Below the pieces are notes generated by a model, which made no database searches, was not told the DNA's origin, and saw only the letters and a program-made list of their open reading frames with translations. A program made the position numbers and the translations under genes. 64,000 bases of DNA. Source: Ophiobolus disseminans (lineage: Eukaryota > Ascomycota > Dothideomycetes > Pleosporales > Phaeosphaeriaceae). Location: assembly GCA_010093685.1 (NCBI GenBank), contig MU006240.1, positions 702,244-766,243 on the forward strand. The letters are read 5' to 3'. Positions 1-9,494 of the stretch are shown here, one piece after another (positions within the stretch are counted from its first letter, which is position 1; the number at the start of each line of letters is the position of its first letter).

Positions 1-787
1 AGGAGGGATATGGAAGGAGGTACTAAGATAGGCTTGGTGTGGTGCGGGGGCTTGATAGCACCTTGATGATTTGTGCCAAGATTGGCGCTGACATTGGTGA
101 TATGTCATGAGTTATGAGCTTGACTTCCATACATGAATGGGAATATATTATCATCCCATGATATGGTCTTTGCAGCTCGTTTATGACATTTAGTTGAGGA
201 CTGATGCATGGAGATATCTGGTGGTGTCTAACTATAGCTATTGCACAATTTTATTCACTCACCCGCAACTATGAATAGATTTCTTCATTAAAGCTATTAA
301 TACCGCAGGGTCCCGAATGTCCCCCTACGTGTTTTCCATCTTCTAGACGGATTTCAAGTCAATCGTACCCACCAAATACAACCAATGCTACGAAAATTGG
401 AGTTCTCACACGTCAGCCCGTATCCGAGGTGTAGGTTTTGCACGTGCTTGCTTTTATAATCATCACGCCGTCCCTCCATCTGTTGATCATCATCACGAAC
501 ACAGAACCGCGATGCACCACCAGAAGCCAAAAATTATCTTGAATGAAGGTCCAATCAATCTAACGCAGTATTATATGTTCGAAATCACAGCTTCTGCCTT
601 CGTAAGGCATCAGCAGCCTTGCTGCGCCACTTTGTCTGCTTGGCTAACCTCTTAGTCGTACAGCCGTCTCCTGTCCTGTCGCATCTCAACTTTTGTCCCC
701 CCACTTCATCTAGGTACAAAGACCAATTCACAGAAAGACCATGATCTACAGGTCTGTCTCCTCCTCACGGTCAGCTCCATTCTCACG
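1..787. other. Left-edge intergenic region, no gene seen
   Basis: No frame here looks coding, and I see no RNA gene or repeat. The last 200 bases are pyrimidine-rich and probably hold the promoter and 5' leader of the HET-domain gene that follows. Confidence 0.5.
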
Positions 788-2866
788 ATGCCCCGCACCG
801 AACGCGCTCCCCGGAGCATGAACCGCGATTCTCCCTACACACCTCGTGAACCAAACAGTTCAACCCCTGATTCACCCTATGCTCCCATCGATTCCAAGAA
901 TGAACATGTACGGTTCCTGACCCTTGAGCCGGGCAAGTTTGAGGACAATCTTAAGATACGGCTAGACTATGGCAAGTTGACAATCAGTGTCGGCTTCCAG
1001 TATGAAGCCTTGTTGTATGTTTGGGGTACTGAGATGAGTTTTCGAAAGGCAATCTTGAATGACATACCAATCACCACTACGGCGAACCTTGATTATGCGC
1101 TCCGTCATCTTCGCTACAGAGTATCAACGCGTCTCCTGTGGGTCGATGCGATCTCGATAAACCAGAGCAACACTCAAGAACGTAATGACCAAGTACAAAT
1201 GATGGGGAAAATATACTCCATCATTCGTAGAGTGGTGGTCTGGATCGGACCTGTGGATGACAACGACATACATCTCAGGGCTATATTGGCGGCTATGCAG
1301 TTCCATTTTTCGGATGGAAACCCTTCGACAGTTACGCTTTTTGATTATGCCTGCAGCCTTGTGTCTTTGATGAATGAGCAAGTTGGCACGTCAGAAGATC
1401 CAAAGGAATGTGTACTCGATGCACTCTTTCGCATCGTTAGTCGACCATGGTTTCAACGCATATGGGTGGTACAGGAGCTTGCGTTATCACGGATTGCTAC
1501 CGTGCATATCGGATCATATTCCTTCCCATGGCAGCCGTTCGAGGATTTTGTCAATTGGTTACCACACCACAAAGTGGATCTGGGAACTCGCTCAGAACTG
1601 GTGGATGCGACAATTCGAGTGGCCAAAATCAACTGTCCCCGGCATTTTCCTGCCCAACTGTGCCGTACTCTGCATCTCTCGGCGACGGATCCACGCGATA
1701 AGGTTTTTAGTATCGTCGGCATTTCAGAATTCTTGGGCACCGCCATCAAGCCTGACTACACCAAGTCAGTGCAGAGAGTTTTCTCGGAGGCCATGTGTTC
1801 TGTGATTCAGCATGAATATGTCGCGATATACCTTTATGCGCCCCTACACTCATTACAGGGGATTTGCTTGGACCATCTACCCGGCCTGCCGTCATGGATT
1901 CCGGACTTCAGGATTCCAGGCGCTGTCCATCGAGGAATTGTGCTTTGTGGTTATGAAAACAACACCATATATGATGACGTATATCACCGTCCCAGCACAT
2001 TTCTCTGTGGGTCAGTAGGTTTCACAGTGGAAGAATTTGTCATTGCCATGTCCCTGCGGCTGCCTTTCCCTTCCGTCAGGCTCTCCTTGAGTCGCAACGC
2101 TCTTTTGGTACCAGGAACTCCGATAGGCACTATTGCAGAGACCTCTGGCAGCCCTCCAAAATCTCCACACGAGACCGTGCCAGTCCCGGGTCTACCGCAA
2201 CATGTGTGTCACTTCTACCACTCGATCACAAAATTACGCGGGGTGATACCTTCAGACTTTGTTTGGACTGTCCTAAGCTCTAAAATCCACACTTCATACG
2301 ATGCAATCACATGGGATACGAACACTGCTGAACTGTTCAGCTTGGACGTGCACCTGACTTCGCTATCCAGGGGAAAGCGCAAAGCGATCATGGAGCTCCG
2401 TTTTCAGATCACATTCAGTGTCGCCAATAAAGTTCTTTTCGTCACAGAAACCGGTCAAGTAGGTCTTTCATATCATTCAGACCTTGTAAATGGTATTCGC
2501 GCTGGGGATCTTGTCGTAGGTCTTTTCGGACTCAATTTTCCATTTATACTCAGAGCACGTGCAGACGATAATGGTACGCACCAAATGATCAATGTCACTG
2601 GTATCTCAGGCCACGAATGGGGTCATGAGTTCTTGCATAATACACAAAAGGATTTTACATATCTGGAGCCGACTCCGGAAGAGCGGCTTAGGACTCCGGA
2701 GGATGGTTCTTGGAGAGACTATGAAGAGTTTGGCATGAAAGAGTACCACATTGTATGTACTGAAAATATTCGTATCGTCCACTCACTGCTTGGGCTCACA
2801 GCAAAAGCTGTGGCAAAGAATACAGATCACTTCAATCAAGACACAAACGTGTTCATTCTGAACTAA
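788..2866 (+). CDS. HET-domain (heterokaryon incompatibility) protein
   Basis: Single-exon protein of 692 residues. The HET domain starts near residue 72 with YEALLYVWG, continues with LWVDAISINQ near residues 118-127, and ends around FQRIWVVQELALS near residue 223. These are the three conserved blocks of the family. HET proteins act in the cytoplasm in allorecognition and cell death after hyphal fusion, often as partners of other incompatibility genes. The long C-terminal half (about 400 residues) has no domain I recognise, which is typical of the family. The first 40 residues are Pro/Ser-rich and low in complexity, so the true start could be one of the downstream Met codons. No NACHT or STAND gene is adjacent, so the partner is unknown. 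The family call is secure; the exact role is not known. Confidence 0.9.
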   Translation: MPRTERAPRSMNRDSPYTPREPNSSTPDSPYAPIDSKNEHVRFLTLEPGKFEDNLKIRLDYGKLTISVGFQYEALLYVWGTEMSFRKAILNDIPITTTANLDYALRHLRYRVSTRLLWVDAISINQSNTQERNDQVQMMGKIYSIIRRVVVWIGPVDDNDIHLRAILAAMQFHFSDGNPSTVTLFDYACSLVSLMNEQVGTSEDPKECVLDALFRIVSRPWFQRIWVVQELALSRIATVHIGSYSFPWQPFEDFVNWLPHHKVDLGTRSELVDATIRVAKINCPRHFPAQLCRTLHLSATDPRDKVFSIVGISEFLGTAIKPDYTKSVQRVFSEAMCSVIQHEYVAIYLYAPLHSLQGICLDHLPGLPSWIPDFRIPGAVHRGIVLCGYENNTIYDDVYHRPSTFLCGSVGFTVEEFVIAMSLRLPFPSVRLSLSRNALLVPGTPIGTIAETSGSPPKSPHETVPVPGLPQHVCHFYHSITKLRGVIPSDFVWTVLSSKIHTSYDAITWDTNTAELFSLDVHLTSLSRGKRKAIMELRFQITFSVANKVLFVTETGQVGLSYHSDLVNGIRAGDLVVGLFGLNFPFILRARADDNGTHQMINVTGISGHEWGHEFLHNTQKDFTYLEPTPEERLRTPEDGSWRDYEEFGMKEYHIVCTENIRIVHSLLGLTAKAVAKNTDHFNQDTNVFILN

Positions 2867-2905
2867 TAAAGCGTACACACAGTCAACTCAATTGTGTAAA
2901 ACACG

Positions 2906-3424
2906 TCACCACTTATACCACCCCACAACCCCCTCCTTGCCATCCCACCCACCCGGCTTTCCCGTCTGCAACGCCCTCAAAAAACTCGTCGTACGACTCC
3001 ACTCCCGCTCCCGACTCGTATCACTCGCCACAACCTGAATCGGCGTACTACTCGTATACATGTGACTCGCATCACTCGCCCAAGTCACCATCTTGCCCGC
3101 CACAATACTATTCCTCTCCGTCATGAACCCATTAAACCAATCCCGATGCTTCGTCGTTAGGTTTCCAGCTTTGTTCAACAAGGCAGTGTCGAGCGATGAG
3201 TGCATAATGGCGTCGAGCGTCTGTTCGATGCGCGTCACAGTGAGCAGGAGTTTCCTGCCCACGGCGGGTTGGGCCATGTAATCCATCGCACGACCCACTG
3301 TAGCGATTTTATTAATACGCCACTGCGCATCCAGCGTGGTCGTTCTTTTCCCGCTTGTCCATATCAACGCAGCCCATTTGTCTTTAGCGATGATGTCGCC
3401 CGTGTCGAAGATGAGGCGCTTCAT
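2906..3424 (-). CDS. Hypothetical protein, probably 5'-truncated fragment
   Basis: Frame of 172 codons with coding-like composition. I do not recognise the family. The frame stays open upstream of the Met at 3424 for about 24 more codons (including RLLVKILPWQDING just before the Met) with no other ATG. It then runs into the end of the ~70-bp mini-element at 3461-3533. The likely reading is a larger gene whose 5' part was lost or disrupted at the element. Alternatively it is a small intact gene starting at 3424. It converges tail-to-tail with the HET-domain gene, with only about 40 bases between stop codons. Confidence 0.4.
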   Translation of the reverse strand: MKRLIFDTGDIIAKDKWAALIWTSGKRTTTLDAQWRINKIATVGRAMDYMAQPAVGRKLLLTVTRIEQTLDAIMHSSLDTALLNKAGNLTTKHRDWFNGFMTERNSIVAGKMVTWASDASHMYTSSTPIQVVASDTSREREWSRTTSFLRALQTGKPGGWDGKEGVVGWYKW

Positions 3425-3460
3425 GCCGTTGATGTCTTGCCAAGGTAGAATCTTAACTAG

Positions 3461-3533
3461 AAGCCTGTATATCCTCGCAGCATTGTAGAAGGAGTTTTAT
3501 TTTTCTAACAAGAGTGTGAAGGTAGACAGGCCT
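3461..3533 (+). repeat. ~70-bp TIR mini-element, copy A
   Basis: Begins AAGCCTGTATATCCTCGC and ends GGTAGACAGGCCT. The two ends are imperfect inverted repeats of each other. The unit is polar: one end reads AGCCTGTATAT, the other (reversed) AGGCCTGTCTACC. Three more copies lie within the next 2.4 kb. No transposase frame is present. A clear target-site duplication could not be fixed by eye. Confidence 0.6.
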
Positions 3534-3770
3534 TGTAATCGGTGCATCACCAAATACGAGCTTCTTCGTGTAAGCACATCCGCCGGCGCAGTAGCGCGGG
3601 GCTGCGGAGTGGCTGTTGTTAATTCATAAACCTGAAGCCACAGGCCAGGGCTTCCGCAGAATAAGGTGCAAGCTGGAGACCGGAAGCTTATGGTTGCAGA
3701 AGATATGGAGAATGGACGCATCATCGGATCCGGAGATACTAGCTGTTGCGTCCCAGCCGTACTACGGTAA

Positions 3771-3842
3771 GAACTGTCTGTCTTCAGAATTCTTTGGTCA
3801 ATTAAATATAGTCGTAGAAGTGTCGTGAGTATATACAGGCTT
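3771..3842 (-). repeat. ~70-bp TIR mini-element, copy B (inverted)
   Basis: Starts GAACTGTCTGTCTTCAG and ends GTGAGTATATACAGGCTT. On the minus strand it reads AAGCCTGTATATACTCAC at its left end, matching copies A and D. It is inverted relative to copy A, about 240 bases away. The CTGTCTGTC end is the most diverged. Confidence 0.5.
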
Positions 3843-4055
3843 CTCATTGAAGATGGATATTAGCACGAATTTTTGCAATGCCGTGGAGACGGAGTTGCAA
3901 GTTGCATGTGTGGGGTACCGATTAGCTTCGGCAGCCGCCCACGTGCCGTCGCGTTCGCGCTTCCTAGCTCATCGCGTCCCAGCACGCCTCACCTACTCCG
4001 ACACCGCGACCCCATTTTTCGACCACGCGTCGCAACTATTCGTGTCCCAGCAAGC

Positions 4056-4126
4056 AGCCTGTCTATCCTCACGACGCTATATCGCATACGACTCGCTCAT
4101 GATACACCCGCGAGTTTATACAGGCT
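4056..4126 (-). repeat. ~70-bp TIR mini-element, copy C (inverted), next to the DIA2 start
   Basis: Starts AGCCTGTCTATCCTCACG and ends CGAGTTTATACAGGCT, so the outer seven bases are a perfect inverted repeat (AGCCTGT and ACAGGCT). It lies 11 bases before the ATG of the F-box gene, so it is very likely transcribed in that gene's 5' leader and could fold as a hairpin there. Confidence 0.6.
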
Positions 4127-4137
4127 AAGAGTCTAGC

Positions 4138-5844
4138 ATGGCCCACAGCATGTCGCCGGAAGAGCTTCAAGAGCTCGGCCGAGGATATTACAAGCTCAAG
4201 CAGTACGACAAGGCAGTTGAAGCGTTCGCACAAGCGATTGATATCGCGCCCACCCTCAGCCTATTTGACCATCGCGCCGCGGCCTACGACAGGCTCGAGA
4301 AGTACGACGCTGCAATCAGAGACGGCAGGAGCATGATCAAGGCGGATAAGCAGGACGTGAGGGGCTATCTACGAACAGCAAGTGTGCTCGAGAAGATGCA
4401 AAAACATGATACAGCACTCGGTATCTACAAATACGGCATGAAGAACGTGCCGGTTGGCGACAAAAACTTCAAGCTCCTCCAGCAACTACACGACAAGATC
4501 ACGCGCAAGCTGTCTCCTGCGAAGTCTGTCGACCCTCTCACCGTCCTCCCAGTCGAACTGGCAGAGATGATCCTGGAATACCTCGCGTTCCGCAACCTAG
4601 TCAACTGCATGCGCGTTAGCAGAGGCTGGAGAGACTATATTGCGAAGCTCTCACGGTTATGGATGCACCTCGACCTATCCGGCGCGCGGAGGCCGGTTCC
4701 TCGCTCCTTCATCAACAAAGCTGTGCGGCGCTCTGAGAACCGCCTCACGAAGGCTACTATACACCGTTTCGAGCACGTCGACGTTCTCAAAAACGTAGCA
4801 AAGGCCTGCAACGGCCTCAGGGAACTCGAGTTCATAACCCTGCCGCACACGATGTCATCCACACTCATCGAGATTGTCCAATGTGCTCCCAGCCTCAAGC
4901 GGTTCATCGTGCATCCGGAAATTACCCAAGACGCTGCAACACAACTCCTTCAAAATCGGCCAGACCTGGAACATGTGGGATTCAGCAGCGTGAAAAGGCT
5001 ACGCACCGACGCAGATTGGAGAGGACCATTCCCTTTCCTCACCTCATTTAGCTTGACTCTCGTCGATACTTGGAGCAGTAGGTCCCTGCAAATACCTGCT
5101 TTGCTTGGCCAGGCGGTCAATCTACAGTCGTTAATGTTGGGCAACGTATTTTTCGGCGCGAATGACTGCTCCTCAGTGCCGCTCACGACCCTCGTTTTGC
5201 GGCGAGTGACCTTCACCAATGACACAGTACCGATCTTACCGGCAACACTCCAGAAGTTAGGCATCGAGTACGCGGGATCCATGGAGCTGAGGGGCAATGA
5301 GCACACCTTGCTCCAGTCACGCCTACCGGTACTGACGCATTTGGGTCTGGCAGACATCAACATGCTGTCTGCTGATCGTTTCGAGCAATTACTGGATACG
5401 TACATTGACGCGGAGGACCCGGGCCAGATCAAGACGCTCGAAAACGCCACACCTCTACAATCCATATCCATCCGCGGCATTCTGAAAGAACGCACCGACG
5501 GCCTCTTCAAGTTCGCAATCGGCCTGTTTGCTCGCTCTCCCCGCATACTTACCCCTTCGCTGCAATCTCTCGATATTGCGACGATGCCATGCGACGATGA
5601 CGAAATCGAGCAGCTTCTGAATTACAAAACCGGACTCATTAACATCGACCTCAGCTCCACAAGGATTACAGGCGCGTCGATCAAGATGCTCGCGGACCAC
5701 CTTCCCAACCTCCGCACCATCAAAGCAGACAACTGCCCCCGCATCAGCGGCAGAGACGCCATTGATTACGCCAGGATGAAAGGCATTAGCGTTAGTTGTA
5801 GCATGGACGAGGGCAAGGGAAGTAGGAAGATCAGATATGGATAG
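4138..5844 (+). CDS. DIA2: TPR/F-box/LRR protein, DIA2/Pof3-type SCF substrate adaptor
   Basis: Single-exon protein of 568 residues. Residues 3-125 form a TPR region (GRGYYKLKQYDKAVEAFAQA and a second repeat). The F-box follows at about 132-175 (LPVELAEMILEYLAF, then VSRGWRDYI). From about 190 to the end there are leucine-rich repeats. TPR then F-box then LRR is the order of budding-yeast Dia2 and fission-yeast Pof3, and the length matches Pof3. Those proteins are SCF ubiquitin-ligase receptors in the nucleus, acting at replication forks and in removal of the CMG helicase from finished replicons. The first ATG of the frame is used, and the TPR begins at once after it. Inverted-repeat elements sit 11 bases before the ATG and 12 bases after the stop. 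Fungi have other TPR-F-box proteins, so strict orthology needs a tree. Confidence 0.8.
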   Translation: MAHSMSPEELQELGRGYYKLKQYDKAVEAFAQAIDIAPTLSLFDHRAAAYDRLEKYDAAIRDGRSMIKADKQDVRGYLRTASVLEKMQKHDTALGIYKYGMKNVPVGDKNFKLLQQLHDKITRKLSPAKSVDPLTVLPVELAEMILEYLAFRNLVNCMRVSRGWRDYIAKLSRLWMHLDLSGARRPVPRSFINKAVRRSENRLTKATIHRFEHVDVLKNVAKACNGLRELEFITLPHTMSSTLIEIVQCAPSLKRFIVHPEITQDAATQLLQNRPDLEHVGFSSVKRLRTDADWRGPFPFLTSFSLTLVDTWSSRSLQIPALLGQAVNLQSLMLGNVFFGANDCSSVPLTTLVLRRVTFTNDTVPILPATLQKLGIEYAGSMELRGNEHTLLQSRLPVLTHLGLADINMLSADRFEQLLDTYIDAEDPGQIKTLENATPLQSISIRGILKERTDGLFKFAIGLFARSPRILTPSLQSLDIATMPCDDDEIEQLLNYKTGLINIDLSSTRITGASIKMLADHLPNLRTIKADNCPRISGRDAIDYARMKGISVSCSMDEGKGSRKIRYG

Positions 5845-5856
5845 GCATCAATAGGA

Positions 5857-5926
5857 AGCCTGTATATACTCGCAACACTTTTGGTACTGTATTGGTTTTC
5901 TAAAAGTGTTCTGAGGATAGACAGCT
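5857..5926 (+). repeat. ~70-bp TIR mini-element, copy D, next to the DIA2 stop
   Basis: Starts AGCCTGTATATACTCGCAAC and ends TTCTGAGGATAGACAGCT. The arms include the perfect pair AACACTTTT and AAAAGTGTT, giving about 28-base arms with roughly 75 percent complementarity around a loop of about 18 bases. It lies 12 bases after the stop codon of the F-box gene, so it probably lies in its 3' UTR. Confidence 0.65.
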
Positions 5927-6815
5927 CTCAGTACGACTAGGGTACGAAGTATTCCTGTCCGCTGGTGGCGTCTCAGCGCAAGTGATGTAACACACGCAAC
6001 CTGTGCAGTATCGGTTCGTGAGCAGGTGGTGTGGATGTCGGGTCAGATCTGATTCCTCTCCAGGCCGCATGTTGGACTAGCACTCATGTTGGTAGCTGTG
6101 CTCCTGATATTGGTTTTCGACGAGCCTGCGCATAAATGCAATACCACGTGACGCTCTCGGTAAGTCGTGAAAGCTGTAAAGAAGGGCAAGCTTGATGACT
6201 ACATCTATGTACGTACAGGTTGTTTTGAATTCTGATAAGTCTTTGTAGACATACAGGATAGAGTTTGGAGTGTGAACAACGGCTTGTCTATCGTGGCTGC
6301 ATGAGTGCGACCTTTGGAGTTGTTCACGCATAGCGTCGGTTACAGTATCAAGACAGATGCACAACTTCAACGATATGCAAATCGAAGACCTGCTTGCGAC
6401 AACGATAATCCGGGATGCGCCATTAACAGTTTGGCAACTGTCGCATTCGGTGTTCATCTCCGCCACTGCGGGGCTGATGTCATGGCTCGCGTTGCTCATG
6501 GCAGCGTTCGCGTACGTCTCATCCGGTTGCCTCGCCAACCCAAGCGTAAACAAAGGATATTTAACACTCCCCACGCCTGCCATTTTACATACGCTCACCA
6601 CCACACCTTACCTCTGCACTCCGCCTACCTCCTCTCCATCTACATCTCCATATCCGCAAGCAAGCAATTACTTTCGAATCAATACTTCCGAGCATCGATA
6701 CACCAGCATTGTATAATACTAATCTTTACCACACCAAGCAGCATTTACTGTAAGAACATGCATCCACATACAATCCACATCCGGCTAATACAGATTTAGT
6801 TCAGAGCTAGTAGCC
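5927..6815. other. Intergenic region, CDC20 upstream
   Basis: No convincing gene. Short frames on both strands lack homology signals and coding-like composition. The last 250 bases are C/T/A-rich and look like a fungal promoter and 5' leader for CDC20. Confidence 0.5.
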
Positions 6816-8612
6816 ATGGCAAGCACAGCAGTCTTGACTCCGGTCAAAAGCCGCTCATCAGTCTTCTCTACCCGCACCGCTGGCGGTCGGATGCCATTGA
6901 CACCCTCTCCCCGCACTCCACGAACACAGACTCCCGATGTGCAGGCACACGAGTCGATTCATGGCGGCAACCTCATGTCCCGCTTCCAGCGCTCCATCTC
7001 CAAGACAACCCGCGACTCACCCAAGTCCAACATTGCGCGCGCCACACATTCACCTCGCCGGGTAGACCTCGGTGTATCAGAATGGTCGCTCACTGGAACG
7101 GGTACTACCACGACAACGAAGACACCCGCCAAGTCAAAGAAGGACACCACCATCCGATCCCGCCCCACCAAGACCCGCATCGCATACAACTCCGCCGACC
7201 GCTTCATTCCCAACCGGACCGCAAGCGAGGCCATCTGTAACGTGGGGACTGGTAAGCTCGATCACGATCAGCGACCCAAGTCAAGCTCTACCAAGTCGAC
7301 CAAGGAAGGCTCAACAGTACTCGCGAATGCTGCAAGCGCTTTTGACCTGGGTGGCCGTGGATCAGAGGAGGATGTCACACTTTCGCTTGAGGGCCTGAGT
7401 CTAGATGATGAGGAGGAAGGCTGCACCCAGTCAAAGGCTCCGGCAGGCGCTGCAGCATACCAGTCAACTCTTGCATCGGCGTGTGGCATTAGCACAAACA
7501 CCCGTATTCTTGCGTTCAAGCCCGCGGCGCCAGAGTCATCCAAGCCCATCGACCTCCGCTCCCAGTACAACCGCCCTCTCAAGGCCGCCAGCAGCGTCAA
7601 CGCCCAGAGCCGTCGCCGCATTCCTTCAGCACCCGAGCGCGTCCTCGATGCTCCCGGTCTCGTCGATGATTACTACCTCAACCTTCTCGACTGGTCATCT
7701 GGCAACCAGGTCGCCATCGGCCTCGAGCGCTCAGTCTATGTCTGGTCTGCCGACTCTGGCTCAGTCGCCTCTCTCCTCGAGTGCCCCGCCGATACCTACA
7801 TCTCATCCGTAAAGTGGTCAGGTGACGGTGCCTACGTCGGCGTCGGTCTCGGTACGGGTGAGGTTCAGATCTGGGACGTCGAGGAGCAGACCAAGCTCCG
7901 CAGCATGTTCGGCCACGAGACCCGCGTTGGTGTTATGGGATGGAACAAGCATCTCCTCTCCACCGGTGCTCGTTCCGGCCTCGTCTACAACCACGATGTT
8001 CGCATCGCCCAGCACAAGGTCGCCGAGCTTGTCTCCCACACTGGCGAGGTTTGCGGTCTTGAGTGGCGCGCCGATGGTGCTCAGCTCGCGACTGGCGCCA
8101 ACGACAACATGGTTAACATCTGGGATGCCCGTGCGCTTACCGCCCCCAAGTTCACCAAGACCAACCACCGTGCTGCCGTTAAGGCTATCTCATGGTGCCC
8201 ATGGCAATCTAACCTGCTCGCCACTGGCGGTGGTTCCAACGACCGTCAGATCAACTTCTGGAACACCACTACCGGTGCCCGCATCAACAACATCCCCACC
8301 GACTCGCAGGTTACCAGCCTCCGATGGAGCACTCACTACAAGGAGATTGTCTCCACCGGTGGCTTCCCCGACAACAGCCTCAGCATCTGGAGCTACCCCT
8401 CTGGCGTCAAGAACATGGAGGTGCCCGCCCACGACTCTCGCGTCCTCCACAGCTGCCTCAGCCCTGATGGCCAGATGCTCGCCACTGCCGCCGCGGACGA
8501 GTCCCTCAAGTTCTGGAAGATCTTCGAGAAGAAGCCCGGCCAGCCCTCCGTTGCCGCTGCCGGCTCTGCTTCCATGAAGCCCAGCGTCGTCAAGCAGGTG
8601 ACCATCCGCTAA
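6816..8612 (+). CDS. CDC20: Cdc20/Fizzy/Slp1, WD40 activator of the anaphase-promoting complex
   Basis: Single-exon protein of 598 residues. The N-terminal half is disordered and Ser/Thr-Pro rich. It holds the C-box (DRFIPNR, residues 128-134), the hallmark of APC/C co-activators. A WD40 propeller runs from about residue 285 to 575. The linker before it (IPSAPERVLDAPGLVDDYY) is the classic Cdc20/Cdh1 pre-propeller block. The protein ends in Ile-Arg, the tail that docks to APC/C. Together these show a mitotic co-activator that recruits securin and cyclin B for ubiquitination and is the target of the spindle checkpoint. The long N-terminus favours Cdc20 over Cdh1. I saw no clear KEN box. The checkpoint-binding segment is probably around NTRILAFKP. 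Confidence 0.92.
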   Translation: MASTAVLTPVKSRSSVFSTRTAGGRMPLTPSPRTPRTQTPDVQAHESIHGGNLMSRFQRSISKTTRDSPKSNIARATHSPRRVDLGVSEWSLTGTGTTTTTKTPAKSKKDTTIRSRPTKTRIAYNSADRFIPNRTASEAICNVGTGKLDHDQRPKSSSTKSTKEGSTVLANAASAFDLGGRGSEEDVTLSLEGLSLDDEEEGCTQSKAPAGAAAYQSTLASACGISTNTRILAFKPAAPESSKPIDLRSQYNRPLKAASSVNAQSRRRIPSAPERVLDAPGLVDDYYLNLLDWSSGNQVAIGLERSVYVWSADSGSVASLLECPADTYISSVKWSGDGAYVGVGLGTGEVQIWDVEEQTKLRSMFGHETRVGVMGWNKHLLSTGARSGLVYNHDVRIAQHKVAELVSHTGEVCGLEWRADGAQLATGANDNMVNIWDARALTAPKFTKTNHRAAVKAISWCPWQSNLLATGGGSNDRQINFWNTTTGARINNIPTDSQVTSLRWSTHYKEIVSTGGFPDNSLSIWSYPSGVKNMEVPAHDSRVLHSCLSPDGQMLATAAADESLKFWKIFEKKPGQPSVAAAGSASMKPSVVKQVTIR

Positions 8613-9494
8613 GTCAGCTATCGCATAAGGAGGAAAGAAGTGCGTGATTAGACGCATATGGAGGAGAAGGAAACAAGACAATATCACTACCGGCTTGCGC
8701 AACGAAGCCGGCATCATCCAGCTCTACGCGCAACGGTAAGTTGGTAAGTATCACATCTCGTTTGGGTATGTGACGCGATCCTATGCCTATAGGACCTCCA
8801 CATCTACCCTCGGAATCAACTGGCAATATCTCGGCTGGGTCCCATGGACTTCGATATTTCAGCGAGGCGTCTCGGAAGCATTGCATGGCGTTTTTCGAGC
8901 GTTGTTACGTTGGATATGGGTTCATGAACATTACGACAACGAACACTTCAGTCGGTGGTCTTCGAGGGTGCATTGGGTTAATTTTTGGGAGGTGCATTGG
9001 AATTGGATATGGCGTATGGAGAGTCAATGGAACATGATCAAACATTCAACTCGGATACTTCCCGTGATGCTCTCTGATGTATGATGCAGTGTGATGAGGG
9101 GGCTGGACGACCTTCTGGAAGCTGTGGGCCAATCACGGGTGGCTGTGCACTAGCGGAGATAACCCTGAAATGCCGTCATGCTAGCCTCCGTCCAGCGTCG
9201 GGGTGCAGATTCAAGATTTCGCATCAAGTGCTGCAGGCCGTCAGAGCGAGTCACTGGCTCTTTCCCACGTCGTACATGCGTCTAACAGGTGGCCACAGGC
9301 AAATCGGCACGGTGCAGCGCGCCTTCTGTGGCTGGGGCGGCGCTTCCGCATGCAGCCTCACCGCTTGATTTTCTGCCACGGGCACCCGGGCAAGTCAGCC
9401 TTAAGCTTCAAACATTCACTCACTGGGACAAAGGCGAACCCTGCCCGCACTGGGCCTTTGACGACACCCACACCCACATTCACTGCCGCCGACC
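8613..9494. other. Intergenic region between CDC20 and the kelch-BTB gene
   Basis: No gene recognised. Frames crossing it are Trp-rich and not protein-like. The right-hand 200 bases are CA-rich, consistent with the promoter of the next gene. Confidence 0.5.

Noticed and set aside
3461..3842. One 380-bp MITE with copies A and B as its terminal repeats
   Set aside because: Each unit is itself bounded by inverted ends, and single units occur alone elsewhere (copies C and D), so separate ~70-bp elements explain the data better.
7405..8577. Long frames of 135 and 251 codons overlapping CDC20 in another frame
   Set aside because: They are Ser/Pro/Thr-rich shadows produced by the GC-rich third positions of the CDC20 coding sequence; no domain signal.
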